Numbered from the stretch's first letter, positions 19,185 to 30,728 are shown. The stretch is DNA of 64,000 nt from Bremia lactucae (GCF_004359215.1 NC_090611.1:1343662-1407661), one strand, 5' to 3'. The notes: generated by a model from the letters alone, not told the origin. Program-made: numbers and translations.

Positions 19185-20183
19185 CTAGTCTTCTGGAGCA
19201 TCTCCATCGACCATGCGACTTTCATTCTCAAGCTTCTCAATCATCTGAAGGAATTCTCTTTCCTCGTTTACACTTACAACCTTCGGCTCCATCTTCACAG
19301 ACATAGTGCCTTTCTTCGCAGTAATGTGCTCTCGAACTGCTTCGATAGCCTCCTGTAGCTTCTGAATCCCTTTCTGTTTATCCAATGTACTAGTAGTCAT
19401 GACGTACATAGGCGGCGCAATCAGCTTGACCTTGACCGGCACGTCTTCCGTGCCAAGATCTTGAGCAGCTTGCAGTGCTGAGCGAATGGCTTCGATACCC
19501 TCGTAAGTAAAACACGTGACTTCAATGTCAGCGCGGATCTTGATGGGCTGCGGGGTCAGGCGGCGACGGATTTGTGCCTTAAGAGCCGTAAGAACCTCAA
19601 TGGAAATGTCCATTCCCTCAAAGACCGTGTCATCCGTGATGCCCATTTTAAATACGTCGTAGCAATGCACGTACTCGATCTTTTTCTCGTCATCACTTAT
19701 GGTTTCAATCTTAAACTTTTTATGAAGGGGCCAGGCCACCTTTGCGTACAGTTCCTCGATCTTTAAGTGGTTCTCCTGGGCTACCTGACGCAAAACACCA
19801 TGAACCGTCTTGGCCTTGTTATATCGCTCCTCGCACTTAGCAATGTCCTCAGGTGACACTCGACGTTTCGATAGATCAATGTAGCCCTTTTCCTTATCCA
19901 CACGCAGCACCATGACCACCTCGTTCTTACCCACACGAATGAGCTTATTGATAGAGCGAATTCGGCGACGTGATAGCTCTGAAAGCAAGATCATGCCCTC
20001 GATGTTATTGTATTCAAGCAAAGACACGTAAGCACCCATCTCTGCGATCGAACGCACGTTGACCATGACCAGCTCATCGATCTCCGGAAACTTTTGCTCG
20101 TAAAAGCGGCACTGCAAGTGAAGTATCTCTTGTGCCTGTGAAGTCTCTTCACCAGTTACGACGGCCGGAGTCGTCTCAGCCAT
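19185..20183 (-). CDS. EIF2S1: translation initiation factor eIF2 subunit alpha
   Basis: 332 residues, ATG at 20183, normal length for the family. It is the regulatory subunit of the eIF2 ternary complex that brings initiator Met-tRNA to the 40S ribosome. The N-terminal S1/OB domain (FPEIDELVMVNVRSIAEMGA, then YVSLLEYNNIEGMILLSELS) contains the regulatory serine within LLSELSRRRIRSI, the site equivalent to human Ser51. A helical middle and the C-terminal alpha-beta domain (PPMYVMTTSTLDKQKG) follow. The tail is acidic. The intact phosphorylation site implies control by eIF2-alpha kinases. No introns. Confidence 0.97.
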   Translation of the reverse strand: MAETTPAVVTGEETSQAQEILHLQCRFYEQKFPEIDELVMVNVRSIAEMGAYVSLLEYNNIEGMILLSELSRRRIRSINKLIRVGKNEVVMVLRVDKEKGYIDLSKRRVSPEDIAKCEERYNKAKTVHGVLRQVAQENHLKIEELYAKVAWPLHKKFKIETISDDEKKIEYVHCYDVFKMGITDDTVFEGMDISIEVLTALKAQIRRRLTPQPIKIRADIEVTCFTYEGIEAIRSALQAAQDLGTEDVPVKVKLIAPPMYVMTTSTLDKQKGIQKLQEAIEAVREHITAKKGTMSVKMEPKVVSVNEEREFLQMIEKLENESRMVDGDAPED

Positions 20184-21140
20184 CTTAATGTCGGGTCTTC
20201 AGCCGCTTTCTTTTAATAGCTACCACTGGAATGAAGCAGATTTTGCTCAATGAAGTGGTTGACATCGAAACCCGCAAACCACCGTTTTGCTAAATTCTGA
20301 ATCCACGAAACGCAAAAGAATGAATAAATCGTTGTGATATGACTGGGTAATCAGTACCCGTCCCAATATAATTGTTACCTAAAAGGTGCATAGCTGGTGG
20401 GTCGTCTACAACACGAAGCAAACGCGCCACGGCAATACGCCGCCGTCGCCTAGTGTCACAGTTGCAACGCCGACGGCTACTGCATCTGTCGCACTGCGGA
20501 CTACAATGAGTCGAAACTGCTGCCATCACCAAATAGTAGTGATAAGTTCAGCGAGAGGATGATGGTGCTGTAACGCCCATCTACAATCACCTATTGCTAC
20601 TAACGTGGAGACGCCGAATGCTGCGAAGGCAAACTAGCCTAACGACAGCAAGGGAAATGTCTCGTCGCCTTCCCGACCATCAGTTGGAGCACTGCCCATC
20701 AAGGTGCAGCTGTTTCTCAGTTAGATAAAAACTCAATATCCGTCGTTCAGACCATCATCCACAACGTGGAGTCAGACGCAGACGAGCCTGAGCTAAAAAC
20801 TCAACCGATGGCACGTGACTGTGTCCAGTCGGTGACGCGGCTATGTGAATGGTGGCATAGGACCATTGTCATCTCCGTCCGAAAGGACTCGTTCGGTTAA
20901 AACTAGTACGTTGCTCCTAGAGCGCGCGACTGTAGATGCTCATATTTATTTTGGCGTCTACCATTCGTCGAAGGCTCAAGAGAAATCACATGGCAGTGTT
21001 TTCCCGATCCTGGACGTGTTGCGTACAAAGAAAAAAACGATCACTACGAAGCAGAATTCCCGCCGTTTTCAGCCACATAGCGATGTGGCGAAACAACGGT
21101 CGCAGCGAATCAACTCCGCTCGCTTGCGTGTGAAAGAAAT
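20184..21140. other. intergenic, no gene recognised
   Basis: About 950 bases upstream of the eIF2-alpha gene and of the small plus-strand gene. A 103-codon open frame (20845-21156, plus) has no recognisable domain; it overlaps the start of the next frame and might be a first exon of that gene. I see no RNA gene or repeat. Confidence 0.4.
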
Positions 21141-21812
21141 ATGGGCGGTGCGGTAGCCCCCGCTTCTTATCATCACGCTACTCCTGCAGGACCATTTGGA
21201 CCTAGAGGAGCAGCTTTAGCTGGTGATCATTTTTATAGGCAGACACCAGTCCCGGCACGTCATCGCGTAGGTCGCCGACCGGTTCTCAAGAGTCAAAACT
21301 CTTCCAATGTCCTCAACACTGGACGAGGATCTGAAGCTTACGCTTCACGGAGCGGTGGGTTAGCAACCTTCCAACAAGAAAGCGTTAGTTCCCACCAGCA
21401 TCCACTAATGCAGGCAGCGTCCAATAGGAGCGGCAATTTTGCCCATCTTTTCGTGGCAGCCTTTTCTGGATCCGCTACTGAACGACAGATCGGAAATCAC
21501 GAAAGTCAAGTTTCACGACTAACTTTGGATCTCCTCGATGTTCGCTCGAAGGAACGCCAGGATTACGAAAGGCTGAAACTTTGGCTGGACCTTTTGGAGA
21601 AGCTGATGCTTTACAATCCGCGTTACGCGCCTGATATCCCTCGCTTTTCAAGTCCACATAATGGTGAGAGGAGATTGTCGGAGGGAAGTTTTTCACCTTC
21701 CTCGTCACCCCCACATGATCGACCCTCGACACACAATCGGTATTACCATCGGTCTCCTTATTCGGATGGAGGTTTGTGTTCTCTTCTGGATCAACATACC
21801 GTTTCATACTAA
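21141..21812 (+). CDS. uncharacterised protein, probably cut short by gypsy element B
   Basis: 223 residues from ATG 21141. Gly/Ala/Pro-rich start, then a Ser-rich stretch and a charged helix (VRSKERQDYERLKLWLDLLE) followed by PRYAPDIPRF; no known domain recognised. The last dozen codons coincide with the point (about 21809) where minus-strand gypsy integrase sequence begins, so the original 3' end was probably lost to the element and the present stop is fortuitous. Codon usage looks coding through about 21770. The degree of confidence that it is expressed is low. Confidence 0.45.
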   Translation: MGGAVAPASYHHATPAGPFGPRGAALAGDHFYRQTPVPARHRVGRRPVLKSQNSSNVLNTGRGSEAYASRSGGLATFQQESVSSHQHPLMQAASNRSGNFAHLFVAAFSGSATERQIGNHESQVSRLTLDLLDVRSKERQDYERLKLWLDLLEKLMLYNPRYAPDIPRFSSPHNGERRLSEGSFSPSSSPPHDRPSTHNRYYHRSPYSDGGLCSLLDQHTVSY

Positions 21813-22405
21813 CCCACGTAGAAGATGGGGTGCGCCTTCATATATTGCAGGAGTGTGAATCTATAATTTAGGTCTCCAACCTCCTTGACCTCCGTCAATG
21901 TCCCGATTAACCGCGGCAGTAGTTTCGTAGCACCACCAGGTAATAAAGAAACTGTCCATAAAGGTAGAGTAGCAGTATTTAATAATTTTTTTTCTCCTAC
22001 TCTAAAGCGTTCATTTTTTGCGACCATGTTGGTCCGCATATTGTTTTTGCTTGTCCTGTGCGCTTGCAATCGCGTCACGGACATTTCGTGTGACGGCTAA
22101 TTGCTAATCGCTCACCTACAAAGCATTTAGCCTCGCTCAGGCTTTTCGCATCAAAATCACCTATGAAGCCGCCAAACGTTTGGACAAAGGACGTAGTTGT
22201 CAATCACGAAACGTCGTTTTCGTCTGGGACCACAGACATTTCTTGCCTTGGCTCCGCACTGACGCTTTTAGGTGTCGTTACCACTTCTAAGATGGCAGGG
22301 TCACCAGGGCAAATTTCTGCCGTAGACTGATGCCCCTCACGAAATATCATTAATTTAGCGAAACTGCGTCCCTCTTTCGCACCGAACGTAGTGAGAGGCG
22401 TCCTC

Positions 22406-23590
22406 TCATTTAGACTCGGGTGTGCACAAACAAGACTGGAGACGGACGATGGCGCAGTCCGTTAATATAAAACGGTGTCTCACCCATACTGGCGTAGATA
22501 TTGCTATTAATAGCGCACTCCACCAAGGGCAATTGTTTGCTACATTCCTTAGGAGTCGCTCATCTGCGCAATACGTCCGCAACGACCCGATTGGCACGTT
22601 CTGTTTGGCCATTGGTCTGGGGATGATCGGCAATTGATCTGTGAAGCTTGCTACCCAGCAGCCCAAAGACATGACGACAAAATGCTGATCCCGGTCCGAT
22701 ACTATGGACTCGGCATCCTGTGCAGTCGATAAAAGTGATCCAGGAACAAGAGAGCTGAATCCTTGCATAAGATGGTGGTGCTACATGATGCTAAATGCAT
22801 AATTTTCCTCTGTCTACAAGACAACGAGCCTCGTCCGACCCTTGTGGTCAGGCGCATGCCAAATATGAAGTCCAGACTGACCGACTTCCAACAATCTAAT
22901 GAAATCGGCAGCGATTTCAATTGCCCACAGCCAAACGGTCCAGGCTTTATGCGCTGACACTGTTTGCAGGACTAAATATGGTTGGCCACCCAGGTGGCCA
23001 CCAAAATTTCTCTGACATTCGTAAGAATGTCTTTTCACGGCCCAGATGTCCACTCGATGGTGCTTCATGTAGATCGTGAAGTGACTATAGCTTGAAATAT
23101 GTACTTAGATTCTCAAGGGATACAAGGTGACAGCCGATGCCATAACAGGCCATTCCTGTAGCCAAACCGACGTGGCTTTGCCTTCAGATACGACGGAAGG
23201 AAGACCTTTCGTCCACCGAAGTCATCCAACAGCATGCGACAGTGTTCGTCCTGACTGTAGCTCTCAATTATTTCGTAGGGCAACGAGCTCGTTACGTGGT
23301 AGACCTTCATGGCTGCAAACGGATAACTCAGCTTATGCCTTAGCACGAGTCTTTATTTATAGAGGTTAAAGATTCACGAGACAGAGTCTTGCCTCGAAGT
23401 CTGGTCTGCGCGATAACGCGTCAGCCAAGACATTCGACTTAACCGACTTGTATTCAACTTTTGACTTTAAATTCAAAGAAGAATGTAAGCCATCTTGCCA
23501 GCCTAGGCGTGAGTGCGGTGAGTTTATTGCAGTCCGCAGTGATGAGTAATGTCTAAAAGCCACAAATGATTCGGTACCCAACAGGTGCAC
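22406..23590 (-). pseudogene. RNase H tail and integrase of gypsy element B, broken
   Basis: From right to left: NVLADALSRRPDFEA (RNase H end), YHVTSSLPYEIIESYSQDEH with RNGLLWHRL (integrase N-terminal region), a stretch around 23000-22800 with several stops, and SIVSDRDQHFVVMSLGCW (integrase core, second Asp) at about 22720-22660. The HPQTDGQTE-like helix after the core is mutated. No continuous frame; the element cannot supply integrase. Confidence 0.7.
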
Positions 23591-23908
23591 TCGAAACCTA
23601 ACACAAACATTCTTAATTAAAAGTAGCTAGGGAAATGGGTTCGTAGCTTTCAGAAGCCGGGACTGATAAGAGTTGACACGGTCAACGCCGTTGTCATCCT
23701 TTTACATGAACGCGCTGCTGATTGCAAAAATTAATTGCATCGCAGATAGCATAGAATGAGGTCATACGGACTCTCCATACTTAACACCGTGAATTTCTCT
23801 CTACAGGAGAAGTCGCTTGAACTGAAGGCGAGTTCAACTTCAACTCCCTCAAACTTTACGAGCGCGCCGTTCGTAAGCAAACGGTCGCCTATTCTCGCTT
23901 GCCATCCC

Positions 23909-24166
23909 TCAAAGTGACTCATTCATCGCCTCTCTCAGGTTTAGAGCCGCGACTTTCACAAAATTCTTTGATGCACCCGAATCCACGAGAGGGGTCATCA
24001 CACGCTCAAAGCCTAGTACTCGAGCGCTATAGACCAGTAGGGTTGAGGTTCGAATACTTCGAGACCTTAGGGACTCTGCTACCCTTTTGTTCGATAACTC
24101 TGAGCATAGGGTGGCACCAGGGTCCGCGTCAGTAGAGCATCCCGTCCCTACTACTGCATTTCCCAA
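23909..24166 (-). pseudogene. retropepsin-like fragment of gypsy element B
   Basis: The frame has LGFERVMTPLVDSGASKNFV, with the aspartyl protease active site D-S-G-A-S intact, directly after the gag region. It is truncated downstream: what follows (23922-23731) is protease-tail-like and then jumps to RNase H. Confidence 0.6.
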
Positions 24167-24429
24167 ACCCTCATTTGGCTGATGCAGAACTCATGCGTCT
24201 TGCACGACGGTTCTTGCCATCGCTCTTCGGGTAGGGAGTCCTCTTGCGGTGATTCTTAGCACCAGCAGAGACTTTGCATAGCAGCGAGCCATCACATGGC
24301 CGCGCTTGCCGCACTTGTAACAGACAACGTCTTCTTCGCTCAACTCCATGGGAGTGGCGTCTGACCTCTCGGCCGACGGCTTATACCAAGCTGTCGCCGA
24401 GGCACTGTTGTAGAATTGCTCCTCAACTA

Positions 24430-24978
24430 AGGCAGTTTGGATTGCTCTTCCATCGTCGACGGCACCTTTCTGAAAAGGTCCTGTCGAGATGGGCCATGCC
24501 GTGGTCCGTTCATAAACGTGCGCACCTTAATGTGTTCCGGTATCGGACCCACAGTTATGGACGCCGACAGCGAGCGCATCTCCTGCACATATTTATGCAG
24601 GGATTGCTTCGCCTGTCGCGCTTCAAAGAAGCCCGCCTGAAGCAACACTTCGTTGTTCGGCGGCTGATACATGGCGCGAATCTTTGTCTTAAAGATCGCC
24701 CATGAAGGGAACGCCTAAATGTCCGCCATAAGCGCCGAGTAAGCCCACTCTGAGGCCTTACCGCGCAAATGCGACATGGCATACGACACCATTCGGGTGT
24801 GGTCCTCGATGAGCTGTGCCACACCATATTGCTCCACGGCTAATAGCCAGTGATCAATCGTGTGCGCTGCAGTTTCATCGAACTTGGGGGAAGACCATCC
24901 GAATGGGCCTCGGCTGATAAGGCCGGGCGGAGAGCGTCTTAAGTGTCCTATTGAGATCCTCATTGCGAGGCTGCTCAC
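24430..24978 (-). pseudogene. gag fragment of gypsy element B
   Basis: The overlapping minus-strand frames at 24978-24715, 24827-24555 and 24672-24427 make a capsid-like region: a KFDETAAHTIDHWLLAVEQY-type start, TRMVSYAMSHLRGKASEWAY, then LLQAGFFEARQAKQSLHKYV and KVRTFMNGPRHGPSRQDLFR. The frame shifts twice. A Cys-rich zinc-knuckle region follows around 24330-24280 in broken frame. Confidence 0.65.
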
Positions 24979-25149
24979 GCCTAAAGCTCATCCTGAGTCT
25001 TAAGAACGGACTCCGCATGGCTGTGTGCCTTGGGCGCGGCCTTTCGCTGTCCGAACACAAATGCCTTTAACTGCTCCAACTGAGCAACATTTTGCTGAAA
25101 AGGACTGCCCAAGAGCCTGGCCAGGGCTTGGTCATCAAATCTTTGCTAT

Positions 25150-25890
25150 CTTCTGATGATGATTGGAGAGGTGTAAAATATGATCCCAAACGATATTAAG
25201 ACTCATCCTCACTGACACGCTCAGAGATACGAATTGTGGGAAGGACTACTAGTACTACCAAGTGTTAGCGAACACTTCTATAGCAGCCACGCTCGTCTTA
25301 AGCACACACCTTCTAACACAGAAAGGAAGCGGTTTGACCGTCTTCTCTTACGTGCAATAAGGTTGTTGGTGGGCGTCTAAGCGACCTCACCCAACGAACT
25401 AGGTACCTTGGTACAAATGTCGTTACGGAAGAGGTTACGCGGCTTCACGTGCGCACTTAACCGATCCAAAAATAAAATCCTGTAAATGTACTAAATCGAC
25501 TCATTTGTATTTGATCAAATTAAATATAAAACTTCATAACCAATCAGTGGATGCCATCTCTGTAAATGTGCACCCCTACATTACGAGCGTAATACTTGGA
25601 TCGTGGATGACGCTAGCCGTCATCCCTTTCAATGTGAATGCACCTTTGTGAATCATATACACAAGGGTGGATCACTATGTGCAACACGCCCAACCGGCAA
25701 ATCTAAGTACTTCACATGAAGTAATTTGCACCACACCCAAGTGGCAGGTCTTAGTACTTCACATGAAGTAATTGACCATCCCGTTAAGTACACATAGTGT
25801 ACCTAATGGATGTGTGTAAAGAAGGGCAACTTTAGCCCGGCACTGTACAAGCAGACCAGTTTCGGGCGGTCTGAGAAACTGCGTGACCTA
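25150..25890 (-). repeat. LTR and leader region of gypsy element B (edges approximate)
   Basis: Noncoding region upstream of the element B gag on the minus strand. It contains short hairpins (25260-25266/25271-25277; a 7-bp stem around 25604-25624) and a direct repeat of 21 bases at 25706-25726 and 25753-25773, 47 bp apart. The repeat unit is itself a hairpin around a CATG centre. LTR ends cannot be fixed because the 3' LTR is absent. Confidence 0.45.
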
Positions 25891-25898
25891 AATCTTCT

Positions 25899-28800
25899 AT
25901 GACACATTCCAAAGAGAGAAAACCGCCGATGTGTTTTTTTTCACGAGGGCAAATCTATAAGCGTTTATTTGAAGTGCCAGGGGGCCAGTCCCCAATCTCA
26001 GGCGCAGAGATTAGCCGAATAAAGCGGAGTATAAAAAGGACGGGGATAAGGGCAATGGAGACGAGATCGGAGAAGAATAACGCGATACTTAACAGGGAGC
26101 AGAGGACGGCCGCGGACGAGATGGTAGACGTATTAGAGTCGGATTTACCATCCTACAAACCCCCGCTCATGGAAGAGGGTAAAGACGGGGAAAAAAAAGC
26201 CCACCGGTGAAAACAATGAACGACGAACGCTAGTCGGGTGGAGGTGGAGCCAGAACACGGAACGAGTACACCGGAGGCAGTAGATCTGACGTCTGAGCAA
26301 CGACAAACGTCTGAGAGCACCCCAATGGGAGGAGCAACAGGTCAACTGAGAGTGCAGAAACCTTTACGCGCAACAGCGGATCAGATGTTCACCGCAAAGG
26401 TAAAAGACATGGTACAAGTGCCAGGCAGCGGCCAGGTGGAAGCATGGCGCACAACGCTAAGAGAACTATTTGCAGGGGCCTATGAAGCGGTACCCATGCA
26501 ACGGGAGGTCCTATCAGCCGAGAGGTAACGATTCTCCAAACTCAATGGAGTGGGAGTAGCTAGTCTGTTAAGCCTCTTCAAGCAAGTGTTCGTCAAGAGT
26601 GCAATAACCTTCTCAGAATGGGTAAAGCTTGCGACAACGATCACCAAGGAACTACTGATCACAAAATGGTCTTTCAAGGAGATCGTTCGCAAGCTATCGA
26701 GTCAGTACAAATGAGCGCACACCCAGTCCTGAATCAGTGGACCAGGGTGGTAAAGAAGGGTGTCAGAGCTCCACCAGTGCCATTTATTGGAGCTATCAAG
26801 CCGATTTCCGAGGACGACATGTTTAATCCAGCCTAGTTCACTAGCGAGGAGATCGTTCGTCGTAAGGATTTATCTGCAACGTCCAAGTCATTAATCAGTC
26901 GTTAACAAGAGCGTAACGGGACGGATGATGAATGTGCAGTGTTAGCAGGCATTGTGGAAGGCAATGTAGCATGCAGGCGTCTTTCGGACTTCATACCAAG
27001 TGCTTAAAGCGCAACCGCTTGCGTTTTACAGTGCCATCCAGGTTCAAGTCGAAGGCGAACTAATTCTGCAATTGGACGGAAGCCGGAGTATCAAGATCAG
27101 CAGACAGGGCTCACGGTGACAATCCTAGAATTGGTGCATGCTACGCAATGCTGGGGCAGTCCAAGACGATAAGCTATGACCAAACCACTAAGTCCACCCA
27201 TATCTACTTCTTCACCCGTGATATAACGCAACGGCATCAAAGTGTCCAAGTCATGTACAGAGAACGCATCTACAGATGCGCTCCAAATCGAGAAGGAAAC
27301 GATCTGGCGAAGGTAACACCAAGGAAACGGAAGCGGCTATGCTAGACGTACGGAGTACACAGTGCAGTTACACAACCTCACGCGGTTCACGGACATTGGA
27401 CGACTCACAGCGTATCTCAAAATAAGATATCGGTGGACTATGATATGGAAGATCTGGATACCAATACCCCGCATTCACGCACATCGATAGCGTGGCAGAT
27501 TACCTTTAAGCTAGCGAGATGCACAACTTTTTCGGATAGGATAGTCAGAAAAATATGGTTTGGAACGACTGTCGTGGCCAACAACCCAATGTAGGGTATC
27601 GGATTAAATGTTGCCAGTGTTGGAACCTGGGTCACACGATGGCACGATGTAGCTTTAGCGACAGTCTGTTCCGGGGTCCGGGGCTATCGTAGCTACTGAA
27701 AATAAAATCCAAGAGCTGGAAGACATGGCTAGGCCGTTTTCAAGTCTTACGGAAATTTGTAGCACGGCCACGAAGCGTATTGAGCTGCGATTGGAGGCAG
27801 CGAAAGCGACAAAAGCCGTAGAGACCAGAATAGAGAAATCGTTTCAGGTGGGGCAGAACAGCAGCGAATAATAAAAGTCCAAGGGGGGCACCTTAAGAGG
27901 AGCAAGACACGAAATTCGCGCATGTGTAACCAGAACCCGAGCCCTCAGAGAAACAACCCTGGGTCAAGGTTAGTTTAGGAGGTGGTCAGTCGTTATGGGC
28001 TTGTGAGCTCTCGCTACAAGAAAAGAGAAAAGCTAGCTCATGAGCGTATCAGGTTCTTGATTACGAACCGAGTGAACCCGATACGCAGCGGACAAGCGGC
28101 AAGAGAATCAGTCGGATTTAGAGGTAGTTGACTTACAGGTGGATGAGTCGATAGCGACTACAGAAAACCGTAAGGTCGCTGAGGAACCAGATGATAAGAA
28201 ACGACGGGGTATTGGACTCGCTCCGGGCAAAGCGGTCTAGACAACAAGTCCCGTTCTGCTCACGCACAAAGCGTAAAGAACGACGCATGTTCCGAAAACT
28301 ATTGCAAACTTTTGGTCGCAGTGGTAGCGCCCAGCTACCACTGGGAGTGCATTTAGCCCAAAAGCCACGGTCTCATCCAAGACGTTGAACATCAGTTAGG
28401 CATCCGAGAGGTAAACAACACGACCACTAGAAACGACATGGTGATGGTGTCAGCCCAGGCAGCAGTAAAAGCAACTCTAGCAGGACCCGAAAAAACGCTG
28501 GAAAACATGACCGCAAGTCTGAAAAGAGGAATCAAATTTGCGGGACTACTCCATCTGGAAGACCAATTAGCCCACGAACAACGCGACAACGCCTTAGCAA
28601 ACACTCGCCGCGGGTGGGCCAATATGTAGCGTACCGAATCTGCCAATCATATGAAGTTGTTTTTGGAAGATTACGCAAGAGCTCTTCTGACAGAGCCGTC
28701 ATCATCAGTGATGATACTGGGGGGGGTACGATGAGCATGGCAGTCAATAATCTTCTGCAGACAGTATACGTCTTGCACTTGGCGGATGTACAGAAGCAGG

Positions 28801-29720
28801 AGTGGGCATGCAGAAAATTCAAACCATCGGCCATTACACGTTATCGTAAGGTAATCGAACCAGCAAAAAAAAACATCTCGATAATGGACCTTATCGATGA
28901 AAAAATGGTTGAAAGAACTGAGCACCCCGCGCAACTTTCACTTCTAGTTCAATATTGGGGCATGCACTACTCAGCTTTCATCTACACAGGACGAGTGGAC
29001 ACGCTGCCAGTCTTAGAGATGGCGGATGAAGACATGCCCAGCAACGATACCGAGGTAGAGTTTTCGGTCGGAACAGTCACCAACGCCACCGGGGCACCTG
29101 CAACGAATCCAGCCAGCCCAAATTTTCGGGACTCTCAGGAGGATGCAAAAATGGACGAACAGTGAGATCCGGTCACATGGAGCGGAAAGTCGATGAATTG
29201 TAGGCCAGACTACAGGGAGGTTCTACGCTTCATGACCTACAACAAGGTGTCCTTACCACTCTTACAAATGTGGCAGCAACAGATAGAGGACATTGATCAG
29301 GGCGTCAGTCACCGAGTCTAGTCAAAAGGAGGTGCAGGCGTCTCAGAGCAGTGCAACGTCAGAGGTCAGTAGCTATAGCCCCATCTAACCATCGCCAGCT
29401 GAGTATACAGCGGGGTCAGATCGCCCCCAACCAGACGCGCAGGAGTACCAGTTCCAGTCACTACAGCGGTAGCACTTCTCATTACGCCACCAGTAGAAAA
29501 CAAGACAAGCATCTTCAGAGTGAAAAAGCGCAGTTACATTCAGACGCCAGATGAAACAACCGGGACGGTACTCAGAAATATCCATATCGCGGTGATCCTA
29601 AAAAAGGTTAAGCAATCAGATAATCAAACAACTTACCTACGAGGGCGAGGACGAGGACAGGGATCGCTCTCAATGGAAAGGTGCCTCGGTGGTGCTGGAT
29701 GCTAACTAGCCTTACGCTCA
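25899..29720 (+). mobile_element. heavily frameshifted gag-type retroelement remnant (element C)
   Basis: Plus-strand fragments suggest a decayed element. A TATA-like ATAAAAAGG sits near 26030, then a frame from ATG 26055 (METRSEKNN, EQRTAADEMVDVLESDLPSY), then 26238-26528 (VQKPLRATADQMFTAKVKDM, AWRTTLRELFAGAYEAVPMQ). A CX2CX4HX4C zinc knuckle (C-QC-WNLG-H-TMAR-C order) lies near 27612-27655. Further frames at 28438-28629 (AHEQRDNALANTRRGWA) and 28614-29165 follow. No reverse transcriptase or integrase motif is recognised, so the class is unresolved. Nearly every 200-300 bases the frame changes, so no protein of full length can be made. Confidence 0.5.
28614..29165 (+). pseudogene. longest open segment of element C, function unknown
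   Basis: 183 codons, opening without an ATG. It contains a stretch LRKSSSDRAVIISDDTGGGT, then VYVLHLADVQKQEW and LVQYWGMHYSAFIYTGRVDT, and a Thr/Asn-rich acidic end. I do not recognise a domain. It follows gag-like fragments and may be a middle part of the same decayed polyprotein. Confidence 0.3.
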
Positions 29721-29759
29721 GCAACTACTTTTTCCGACAACTATCAGCTCTACTGCCGA

Positions 29760-30654
29760 ATGGCAGCAGGTTGCCCGAAAGGTGTCGGACCACCTATTAT
29801 GGCAAATGAAGCATTTTGTCTTCCTGGGCCAGCTCTTCTTGATTTTGGACGGNNNNNNNNNNNNNNNNNNNNNNNNNNNNNNNNNNNNNNNNNNNNNNNN
29901 NNNNNNNNNNNNNNNNNNNNNNNNNNNNNNNNNNNNNNNNNNNNNNNNNNNNCAAATTCGTGCGATTCTGCTCGATGGAAACGTATTTTTCGTCAACATA
30001 GACGCGTTTATTCGCGAGAAAATGTCGATGGTAGCGTACCATCAAATAATTATAGACGTAAGCGCCAGCCTTACTCGCCCGAATCGCATGAGTACGATGT
30101 GCGAGTTTGAAGCTTCGCACCTGGATCTGCTCCGAGTGTGGACCGTTAGCGCTTGCAAGAAGCTGCTCGCTTCTACCTCTTGCATGCTCGAGTGGACACA
30201 ACCGTCTAATCTAAATGCGACGGCATTGGCAGGTATATTGTTGTGCTACCCATGCGTGTACACGATGGCGGCTGGCACTAAAGCCACGCATATATCGAGC
30301 GAACAGCTTAATTGTCTGGCCATGTGTCCACTCTACCTATTGCAAACCTCAATTCTGTTGTACGTAATCATACAACCAGCTGCAGAACTGTCAGCCCACT
30401 GACGCTGCAATAATTTTAATTGCAGGCCACCGCAGAACGTCGAAATTCCGCTGCACGAATTCTCGGTGCCGCAATATTTGCACCACGAGGACCGTGAACG
30501 CGGATTTGACAAACATTCCTCTTCACATCTAAAGCTGTTAAAAGCACAATGTCGATTGCAATTGCAGCGAACGATAGATCGGAGCTGCTTGGCATCGACC
30601 ACGCGGGCTCAAGTTCGTGTAACCTCGTGCACACTGCTTCACGTCGCATTGTAA
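29760..30654 (+). CDS. UPF0739 (C1orf74)-like protein, interrupted by the assembly gap
   Basis: Before the gap a frame from ATG 29760 reads PIMANEAFCLPGPALLDFGR. After the gap, in a shifted frame as expected for an unsized gap, AILLDGNVFFVNIDAFIREK continues to ATALAGILLCYPCVYTM and LNCLAMCPLYLLQTSILL. A GTACGT...CAG intron (30360-30425) then joins in frame to an end exon with HEFSVPQYLHHED, KLLKAQCRLQLQRTID and a terminal VTSCTLLHVAL. The pattern (LP-LL-DFG, LLGYP-VY-like segment, FSVP-L, terminal hydrophobic strand) resembles the small UPF0739 family of unknown function. This name is tentative; the exon structure is better supported. The next gene begins 75 bases on. Confidence 0.5.
29853..29952. 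other. assembly gap of 100 Ns
   Basis: Exactly 100 N bases, the conventional size for a gap of unknown length. It falls inside a gene, whose reading frame therefore differs on the two sides. Confidence 1.
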
Positions 30655-30728
30655 TCTTCAACCAGTATTTGATGTGGTCACATCATTTTGATATATTGCT
30701 TAGATTATAACAAATCGAAACAGCCGTC

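Larger units (their letters stand above)
21809..25890 (-). mobile_element. Ty3/gypsy element B, decayed, reverse transcriptase deleted, 3' end missing
   Basis: Minus-strand order from right to left: LTR/leader (about 25150-25890), gag (24978-24430), retropepsin with LVDSGASKNF (about 24166-23909), RNase H tail with NVLADALSRRPDFEA (about 23460-23400), integrase pieces (23346-22406) and the post-integrase segment ending in AHPIFYVG at 21809. The RT palm expected between protease and RNase H is missing (only about 300 bases separate them, 23590-23909). The element stops abruptly at 21809, without chromodomain end or 3' LTR. All frames are broken. It is a different gypsy lineage from elements A and D. 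Confidence 0.85.

Noticed and set aside
25681..25800. Direct repeats with regular spacing, considered as a CRISPR-like array
   Set aside because: Only two units, in a eukaryotic retroelement leader, with no cas-like genes; explained as LTR/leader repeats.
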